This document shows positions 58,382-64,000 of a stretch of 64,000 nucleotides of DNA, piece by piece (the stretch's first letter is position 1; the number at the start of each line of letters is the position of its first letter). The stretch is from an uncultured Poribacteria bacterium. GTDB lineage: Bacteria > Poribacteria > WGA-4E > WGA-3G. The stretch is taken from NCBI GenBank assembly GCA_958295855.1, contig OY282383.1, forward strand, positions 1,340,481 through 1,404,480. The letters are read 5' to 3'. Under the pieces are notes generated by a model. The model worked only from the letters and a program-made list of their open reading frames with translations, did not search any database and was not told where the DNA came from. The translations under genes were made by a program, and so were the position numbers.

Positions 58382-59848
58382 ATGTTTAGAATACACGTTG
58401 CATTTGGGCGAATTACGCCGCAAAAAAGCGCGACCCCGCCCTCCCTATCTCCTAGAGGGTATTATCCGGTGCTTTGCAGGGGTTCATACCTATTAGCCGC
58501 AAAAATCCTCTACATTTTGCTCTTATGGATGGCCTTGTGCTGTCTTTTCGGCTGCGGTGAGCATCCTGATATCAAGCGCGGTAAACAGTTCGCCGCAGCT
58601 GGCGACACTAGCGCAGCGATACAGCAGTTTCAGAAAATCCTTAAGCAACATCCCGATAACGCTGAAGCCCACTATCAACTCGGCTTAGTTTATGCACTCC
58701 GGGCAGACAAAAGCCTGGCAATCAGTGCCCTTAAAAGCGCGCAGCAATTCGCACCGCGAAGTCCGGAAATTACGTTTGCACTCGGAAGCGTTTACTGGTC
58801 TAACAATAATCGGCCACTTGCCCTTGAACAATTTCGTCAACTGCTGGAAGAGTCGCCATCCCGCGATATTATTTTAAAGGTGGCAGGGATTACCGGTGAT
58901 GCATATCATGTCCAACGCCTCCGCACCGAGGGGAGCGACGATTACGAGCAAACCTTTACGGAAAAGGGCACCATGATGACGTTCACCGCAAAGTACAGCG
59001 ATGATTATAGCCCTGCAATCTCGCCAGACGGAAAATGGATTGCCTTTGCCTCATACCGGCTCCAAAATGGCGAAATTTTCCTGATGAATATCGCGACGCG
59101 CGAGCTCCGACAACTGACACATACTGAGGAACATGACGAATACATGCCCGTGTTCTCGCCTGATGGAAAAACGCTCGCCTTTATTGCAGAACGAACAAGC
59201 GGGGGAATGATGTTGCCACCCTTGCAAGCGAGCGGTTCTGCGGCACCAAGAGGTAGCACCATCTATTTGATGGAGATTGATGGCAGGAACCAACGCCCGT
59301 TAATAAAGATGCAAGGGACCCAAAGCGCGCCTGTCTTCTCGCCGGATGGCACGAAAATCGCCTTTGAATCCAATGAAGGTAGCGAGGTAATGCAAATCTA
59401 TGTTGTTAACACAGATGGCACCGGTAAAAAGCAGTTAACCCGTAACACCACAGACGATGGACATCCTGTGTGGGCCCCCGATGGAAAGCACATCGCCTTC
59501 ACATCAGAAGACCGTCAGATTTACCGAGTCAGTGCGAAAGGAGGAGAGATGGAACAACTCACCGATTCCAAAGCAAGCCATTACCAACCTATCTTTAGCC
59601 CTGATGGCAAGCGGATTATTTATGTTTCTGATGCTGGCTACCACTATACACTCTGGATGATGGATGCCGATGGCACAAACAAAACTCAACTGACCAACCA
59701 CATGGGCGCACATTTTGAACCCAGCCTCTCGCGTGATGGAAAAAAACTTGTGTTTAGTTCGGACCGGTCAGATCATATGCGGATTTATCTCATGGATTTG
59801 ACACGGCCGGTTCAGAAAGAGAAATTGAAAGCCAGATTGGCACACTAA
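58382..59848 (+). CDS. Lipoprotein-like TPR and PD40 (TolB-like) repeat protein
   Basis: About 488 residues. A membrane/lipobox-like segment (ILYILLLWMALCCLFGCGE) is preceded by ~35 residues encoded by a family F element and a palindrome (58456-58493). Then four TPR-type helices (NAEAHYQLGLVYALRADKS and next). The rest is a propeller of PD40 repeats (SPAISPDGKWIAFASYR, PVFSPDGKTLAFIAE, PVFSPDGTKIAFESN, PIFSPDGKRIIYVSD). The ATG at 58382, after AAGGAAGGA, is the only well-placed start, so the start region is made from repeats. Probably binds proteins or sugars in the envelope. Confidence 0.8.
   Translation: MFRIHVAFGRITPQKSATPPSLSPRGYYPVLCRGSYLLAAKILYILLLWMALCCLFGCGEHPDIKRGKQFAAAGDTSAAIQQFQKILKQHPDNAEAHYQLGLVYALRADKSLAISALKSAQQFAPRSPEITFALGSVYWSNNNRPLALEQFRQLLEESPSRDIILKVAGITGDAYHVQRLRTEGSDDYEQTFTEKGTMMTFTAKYSDDYSPAISPDGKWIAFASYRLQNGEIFLMNIATRELRQLTHTEEHDEYMPVFSPDGKTLAFIAERTSGGMMLPPLQASGSAAPRGSTIYLMEIDGRNQRPLIKMQGTQSAPVFSPDGTKIAFESNEGSEVMQIYVVNTDGTGKKQLTRNTTDDGHPVWAPDGKHIAFTSEDRQIYRVSAKGGEMEQLTDSKASHYQPIFSPDGKRIIYVSDAGYHYTLWMMDADGTNKTQLTNHMGAHFEPSLSRDGKKLVFSSDRSDHMRIYLMDLTRPVQKEKLKARLAH
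58390..58493. repeat. Family F and palindrome forming the PD40 gene N-terminus
   Basis: Family F 58389-58425 (ACACGTTGCATTTGGGCG) and palindrome 58456-58493 (core degenerate on one side). Confidence 0.8.
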
Positions 59849-59854
59849 TGTGCT

Positions 59855-59881
59855 GTAGGGGCAGTGCCTTGTGCCTGCCCT
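59855..59881. repeat. Family D repeat
   Basis: GTAGGGGCAGTGCCTTGTGC then CTGCCC. Confidence 0.9.
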
Positions 59882-59906
59882 TCCACCGCAGCATAAAAAA
59901 GCTCCG

Positions 59907-62300
59907 ATGAGATTTACAATGCGGTTAAGACTACATAATGCGGTAAAGGTACTGGGCATGGCTATCCTGCTTATTTTTGGCGCGTGCAATACAGATACAC
60001 CGCAAACCAAGTTTGCACCACAGTTTACCGCGCACTATCAGCGGGGAATTGACGCGTTAGGTATGAACAACTTCGCTGAAGCAGAAAAGGCTTTTCAGGA
60101 ATGTTTGGCATTGCAGCCTAATGCACACGATGCGCGCATGCAGCTCGCACGTACCTATATTAGGCAGCAGAAGTTCACGCATGCCGAAGAAACATTACAG
60201 ATGCTGATAAGACTCCTTAAACAGGTGCCTGAGGAGAAGGATAGGCTTTCAAGAGCGTATCTAACATTAGCGCAGATTTTCAGTTATCAACAACGCTTTT
60301 CTGATTCTACTACTGCGCTCACTCGCGCGTTGGAGGTTAACCCTGCTGATACTGAGGCACGGATGCGCCTAGGTTATTTCCTAGGCGCGCCGCAACAGAT
60401 GCTTGTTCCAGATCTCTCCGCATCCAAAAGACAGTTTGAGAAGGTGCTGGAACTTGAACCAAATAATCACCAAGCACTGCTCCAACTCGGTTTAGCCGAA
60501 TTCCGCCTCGGCGAAGCGGACAAAGCGGCTTCTTTGTTTGAACATATCATTCAAAATTATCCCCGCCACGCCGGTGCGTACTACTATCTCGGTGTCTATC
60601 ATCTCCGGCATGGGGCTCCCGAAAAAGCTGTGGCGAATTTCAAAGAATCGCTCCGCCTCAAACCGCGCGACCCAGAAACTTTGTGGAACATAAGGACTGC
60701 GTTTTCTAAACTGGGGGGCTATCCTGAAGGGTTACCGGACGAATTTAAAATTCAAGTTGAGGAACGAGGGCCGGGAAGGCCAGCACTTGCGCATGCCAAG
60801 CTACCGGATCGTTTATTTACTGATGTTGCACCGACTTTAAAGATGGACAAGGTTGATGGGGGACGTGGAAGTGCTTGGGGTGACTACGATAATGATGGGG
60901 ATTTGGATATCGTCGCTGTCGGTACGTACCAACCGCATGCACTTTATCGCAATAACGGCGATGGCTCTTTTACGAACACTGCTGGGCAGGCTGGCATCGC
61001 TGATGCGAGGGGTGGTTGGGGTTCGCTGTTTGCGGATTATGATAATGATGGCTACCTTGACCTTTATATCACTCGTGGGGGCTGGGCTGGGGCGGCTGAA
61101 AACACGCTCTATCGCAATAACGGTGATGGCACTTTTACGGATGTCACGCAGACGGCTGGCGTTGCTGATGCACAGAGTAGTTTCTGTGCGGCGTGGGCGG
61201 ATTATGATAACGATGGTTACCTTGACCTTTATATTGCGGATGGGGTTATCGGTGATGGTGCTGCGAATGTGTTATATCATAACAATGGCGATGGCACCTT
61301 CACTAATACGGCTGACGAGGCGGGTGTAGCCCATACGGGTAACTCTCTTGGAACGGCCTGGGGGGATTACAATAAAGATGGATACATTGATTTGCATCTG
61401 GTGAACTATGGACAGGCGAACGTTCTCTATCGCAATAACGGCGATGGGACGTTTACGGATGTGACGCAGGAAACGGGTATGAATCTGCGGGTGACGGATG
61501 CGTTTGTTACCTTTTTTCTCGATGTGGATAACGATGCGGATTTGGACATTTTTATTTCTAACTCGGGTTCTTTCCAAGCATTTATCGCTGGGCAAATCGC
61601 TGGCGCGGCTTTACACGACAGCGACAGGCAAGTGCTTTACCGAAACAATGGCGATGGCACGTTTACGGATGTGACGCGTGAAGCTGGGTTGTTCTGGGCG
61701 TTTGGCGCGATGGGTGCGAACTTCGGCGATGTCAATAATGATGGCTATCTTGACATTTATCTCGCGACGGGTGCGCCTCAGATGGGCAGGCTGGAACGTG
61801 ATGCGCTGTTCCTAAATAACGCTACCCAAAAGTCTATCTCTTTCACGGATGCAACGGTTGCGCTGGGATTGGGCAACTTGGGTAAAGGGCATGGGGTTAC
61901 CTTCGGTGATGCGGATGGCGATGGGGATGTGGATATCTATGTGCCGGTCGGGGGTGCCTTTATCGGCGACCAGTGGCCTAATCTATTCTATCAAAACCGT
62001 GGCACTGCTAACAACTGGATAACGCTTGAACTTGTTGGGGTGAAAAGCAATAGAGACGGTATTGGTGCGAAGGTGACTTTGACTGTGGATGGCGGAAACC
62101 TATTTTATAGAGAGGTGAGTAGCGGTGGTGGTTTTGGTTCGACGAACAGCATTCCGCTTGAGATTGGGTTAGGAAAAAACACAAGGGTGAAGGTGCTCGA
62201 CATTGTCTGGCCTTCGGGGCAGGTGGATACGTATAGAAACCTGTCTGTTAACCAGCGGCTCGTTATCACTGAAGGCTCTTCATCTATTCGCCAGCAGTAG
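59907..62300 (+). CDS. TPR plus FG-GAP/ASPIC-UnbV lipoprotein
   Basis: About 797 residues. Lipoprotein signal with lipobox at IFGAC near residue 25. Five or six TPR units (residues 40-270: HYQRGIDALGMNNFAEAEKA and DTEARMRLGYF), then seven FG-GAP repeats (ALYRNNGDGSFTNTAGQAG, WGSLFADYDNDGYLDLYIT and similar), and a C-terminal ASPIC/UnbV domain (NRDGIGAKVTLTVDGG, LGKNTRVKVLDIVWPSG). Related to CRTAC1-type proteins; ligand unknown. ATG at 59907 is chosen; another at 59919 is close. Its 5' end is partly duplicated before pncB. Confidence 0.87.
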   Translation: MRFTMRLRLHNAVKVLGMAILLIFGACNTDTPQTKFAPQFTAHYQRGIDALGMNNFAEAEKAFQECLALQPNAHDARMQLARTYIRQQKFTHAEETLQMLIRLLKQVPEEKDRLSRAYLTLAQIFSYQQRFSDSTTALTRALEVNPADTEARMRLGYFLGAPQQMLVPDLSASKRQFEKVLELEPNNHQALLQLGLAEFRLGEADKAASLFEHIIQNYPRHAGAYYYLGVYHLRHGAPEKAVANFKESLRLKPRDPETLWNIRTAFSKLGGYPEGLPDEFKIQVEERGPGRPALAHAKLPDRLFTDVAPTLKMDKVDGGRGSAWGDYDNDGDLDIVAVGTYQPHALYRNNGDGSFTNTAGQAGIADARGGWGSLFADYDNDGYLDLYITRGGWAGAAENTLYRNNGDGTFTDVTQTAGVADAQSSFCAAWADYDNDGYLDLYIADGVIGDGAANVLYHNNGDGTFTNTADEAGVAHTGNSLGTAWGDYNKDGYIDLHLVNYGQANVLYRNNGDGTFTDVTQETGMNLRVTDAFVTFFLDVDNDADLDIFISNSGSFQAFIAGQIAGAALHDSDRQVLYRNNGDGTFTDVTREAGLFWAFGAMGANFGDVNNDGYLDIYLATGAPQMGRLERDALFLNNATQKSISFTDATVALGLGNLGKGHGVTFGDADGDGDVDIYVPVGGAFIGDQWPNLFYQNRGTANNWITLELVGVKSNRDGIGAKVTLTVDGGNLFYREVSSGGGFGSTNSIPLEIGLGKNTRVKVLDIVWPSGQVDTYRNLSVNQRLVITEGSSSIRQQ

Positions 62301-62390
62301 CCAGTGCCAAAACTTATTGCTTTTTTCTCGGCTTTACATCTACAATGTGGTTGAGACTACATAATGCTGTAAAGGTATAGGCAATTGAAA
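62301..62390. repeat. Partial duplicate of the upstream gene's 5' end
   Basis: About 40 bases (62340-62379: CTACAATGTGGTTGAGACTA, CATAATGCTGTAAAGGTA) match 59914-59952 inside the start of the preceding gene. Confidence 0.75.
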
Positions 62391-63881
62391 ATGCATAATA
62401 CTGAAAAACCAAAATCGGCTTTGCTGACTGAAGCGGATATGGCGTTGTTTGTGGACTATTACCAACTCACGATGGGACAGGCTGATTTTGATGCGAAAAA
62501 TGATGCGGTTATTACGGCGAACTATTATGTTCGGCCGTTTCGATCTTCGGCTACACAGGGGCAATATCTCATCGCGGCGGGGCTCGAACAGGTTATCCAT
62601 TACGTTTTAAATTTACGGTTTACGGACGATGTGCTCAACTACTTGGCACGACGGGGCGACCTCGGGGCGGATTACCTCGCGTCGCTGAGGGATTTCCGTT
62701 TTGACGGTTCTGTTTTTGCTGTCCCGGAAGGTTCGCTCGTTTTCCCGAATGAACCGATTATCAATGTGACGGGCAGGAGCCGAGATGTCCAACTTTTTGA
62801 AACGTATCTCCTCTGTGTGATGAACTTTCAAACGTTAATCTCGACGAAGGCTTCACGGATTGTCTACGCGGCACGGGGAAGGCCGGTGTTCGATTTCGGG
62901 GCTCGACGCGCACACGCCAGAGACGCGGGTGTCCTCGCGGCTCGTGCGGCTTTCATTGGGGGCGCTAGTGGCACATCGCTGGTGCTCGGGGGGTACTTGT
63001 TTGACATCCCCTACGTCGGGACGATGGCGCATAAGTTCATTCTCGAACGTTCTACTGAGGTTGAGGCGTTTCGAGAGTATGCTGTCAGTTTCCCGCACAA
63101 TACGACGTTCCTGATTGATACGTATAATACGCTTGATGGGGCGCGACACGCTTGCATCGTCGCAAAAGAGATGGAGGCTCGCGGTGAGCGGTTGCGTGCT
63201 GTGCGTTTAGATAGCGGTGAGCTGTTGTCGCTGAGCAAGGCGGTGCGCCATATCTTGGATGGGGCGGGGCTGCACTACGTTGAGATTGTGGCAAGTGATG
63301 AGTTGGATGAGTTCAGGATAGACGCTTTACTGAAAAAGGGTGCGCCGCTTGACGGGTTTGGCGTGGGGACTCGGCTGGTGACTGGTGCGAATTTCAATTC
63401 TCTCACTGGGGAAGGCGGGCCTTCTGCGCTCGGTGGGGTGTATAAGTTGGTGGAACGTGATGGTGTGCCTGTGGGCAAACTGACGCTTGATGAACCTGCT
63501 AAGGCTACGCTGCCCGGAAGAAAGCAAATCACGCGCGTTACGGATGCTGATGGCTATTTTTGTAAGGACTACGTCACGCTCTGGCCCACCCACCCCGAAC
63601 CGAGCCCCGCTGAACCGAGCTCCGCTGAACCGAGTTGTGATGAACCGAGTGGCGGTGAACGGAGTGGTGGTGAACGGAGTGGCGATGGGCTTTTAATTCC
63701 TATTGTGGTGGAGGGTGAATTGGTGTATGATTTTCCAAACTTGGGTGAGATTCAGGCGCATGCTAGGGCGGAGCTCGCAAGGTTGCCTGTGGCGCATAAA
63801 AGGTTAAGGGGTGCTGTGCCTTACGATGTGGAACTGCACCGGGTGCTTGATGGGAAACCTGCACAAGGCGCTGCGCTTTGA
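62391..63881 (+). CDS. pncB: Nicotinate phosphoribosyltransferase with minisatellite insertion
   Basis: Converts nicotinate and PRPP to nicotinate mononucleotide for NAD synthesis. VDYYQLTMGQADF, GSLVFPNEPIINVTG, FQTLISTKASRIV, RPVFDFGARRAH, GTMAHKFILER, LIDTYNTLDGARHA, VRLDSGELLSLSK, VASDELDEF and GFGVGTRLVTG are the family signatures. Near residue 405, about 30 residues (EPSPAEPSSAE-like, then SGGERSGGERSG) come from a 15-bp tandem repeat (63598-63690). ATG at 62391 preferred to TTG at 62385. About 496 residues. Confidence 0.93.
   Translation: MHNTEKPKSALLTEADMALFVDYYQLTMGQADFDAKNDAVITANYYVRPFRSSATQGQYLIAAGLEQVIHYVLNLRFTDDVLNYLARRGDLGADYLASLRDFRFDGSVFAVPEGSLVFPNEPIINVTGRSRDVQLFETYLLCVMNFQTLISTKASRIVYAARGRPVFDFGARRAHARDAGVLAARAAFIGGASGTSLVLGGYLFDIPYVGTMAHKFILERSTEVEAFREYAVSFPHNTTFLIDTYNTLDGARHACIVAKEMEARGERLRAVRLDSGELLSLSKAVRHILDGAGLHYVEIVASDELDEFRIDALLKKGAPLDGFGVGTRLVTGANFNSLTGEGGPSALGGVYKLVERDGVPVGKLTLDEPAKATLPGRKQITRVTDADGYFCKDYVTLWPTHPEPSPAEPSSAEPSCDEPSGGERSGGERSGDGLLIPIVVEGELVYDFPNLGEIQAHARAELARLPVAHKRLRGAVPYDVELHRVLDGKPAQGAAL
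63598..63690. repeat. 15-bp minisatellite in pncB
   Basis: Six imperfect units related to GAACCGAGCCCCGCT, all in frame, encoding a five-residue E-P-S-x-x repeat that drifts to E-R-S-G-G. Confidence 0.9.
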
Positions 63882-63898
63882 GGTTTCCAAACGGAGAA

Positions 63899-63930
63899 AG
63901 CATCTGCCCTGCTTTGCAGGGTAAATGCCT
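63899..63930. repeat. Palindrome between pncB and the next gene
   Basis: Core CCCTGCTTTGCAGGG with GCATCTG and AAATGCC ends. Confidence 0.85.
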
Positions 63931-63945
63931 TTTGGGAGAAAAACT

Positions 63946-64000
63946 ATGTTAGAAAAACTATTTGGCTTGAGGGCTCAGGGTACAACGGTGAAACGGGAGG
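63946..64000 (+). CDS. Start of an NCS2-family (AzgA/PbuG-like) purine permease, cut by window edge
   Basis: Eighteen codons: MLEKLFGLRAQGTTVKRE. This matches the usual N-terminus of NCS2 xanthine/adenine-type permeases (LEKFFKLKEHGTTVKTE-like), which precedes the first membrane helix. GGGAG is well placed. Only the first residues are visible, so the name is provisional. Confidence 0.6.
   Translation, partial: MLEKLFGLRAQGTTVKRE

Noticed and set aside
2079..63930. CRISPR array
   Set aside because: Repeats are many but dispersed over the whole window with no regular spacing, and no cas gene is visible.
1..64000. tRNA or rRNA genes
   Set aside because: No cloverleaf with conserved T-loop or rRNA signature was seen in the gaps; a tRNAscan run would settle it.

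Overview
The window looks like the chromosome of an uncultured bacterium close to Candidatus Poribacteria or a similar sponge or marine metagenomic lineage. This is an inference from gene content: three phytanoyl-CoA-dioxygenase-like genes, a sulfatase-like protein, a formylglycine-generating-enzyme-like protein, LamG, FG-GAP/ASPIC-UnbV, TPR and PD40 proteins, a PorV-type outer-membrane protein, and many degraded genes. No rRNA, tRNA or CRISPR array is visible.

Layout. 0-4.4 kb (minus): a type II restriction-modification pair whose endonuclease gene is broken by a short palindrome, then a zinc-hook SMC/Rad50-like ATPase with a small partner. 4.4-12.4 kb (mostly minus): an aminotransferase, an O-methyltransferase relic, a LamG protein, a tandem array of three membrane-anchored zinc-ribbon paralogues with truncated neighbours, an STT3-like relic and an SMP-30-like protein. 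12.7-20.1 kb: a small hypothetical gene, an ADP-ribosylglycohydrolase relic, an AAA ATPase with a nuclease-like C-terminus, an orphan DUF433 antitoxin-like gene, an enolase-superfamily enzyme, PhyH, an FGE-like protein and a PorV-like protein. 20.4-30.1 kb (minus): an MFS transporter, a giant helicase fusion, two small duplicated coiled-coil/membrane proteins, a second helicase and a MazEF-like pair. 30.3-39.9 kb (minus): PurQ, PurL, a DNA methyltransferase-endonuclease fusion, a PEP-hydrolase-family protein, a sulfatase-like protein and PhyH. 40-50.5 kb (plus): a SufR-like regulator, a riboswitch-like element, a ferredoxin-type protein, a DUF4381/DUF58/BatA-like set enclosing an RsbW/RsbV/RsbU-like partner-switching module. 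50.9-64 kb (plus): PhyH, RNase PH, RdgB, EF-P, AccB, AccC, FG-GAP, PD40 and TPR proteins, nicotinate phosphoribosyltransferase and the start of an NCS2-type permease.

Two things stand out. First, the region is full of short dispersed repeats. The main one is a roughly 33-bp palindrome with core CCCTGCAAAGCAGGGG or its shorter form CCCCGCAAAGCGGGG, in more than 30 copies. At least ten copies lie in frame inside otherwise conserved genes (PurQ, PurL, RdgB, an FGE-like protein twice, an SMC-like ATPase, an AAA ATPase, a DNA methyltransferase, a PP2C phosphatase and an FG-GAP protein). This recalls the Rickettsia palindromic elements but in an unrelated genome. Other repeat families recur between genes, and one sits repeatedly just upstream of start codons. 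Second, a roughly 1,642-residue protein joins a UvrD/Rep helicase carrying two nested GIY-YIG domains to a GrpE-like domain and four S1 RNA-binding domains. Its neighbour is a helicase with one nested GIY-YIG domain and the same C-terminal tail.
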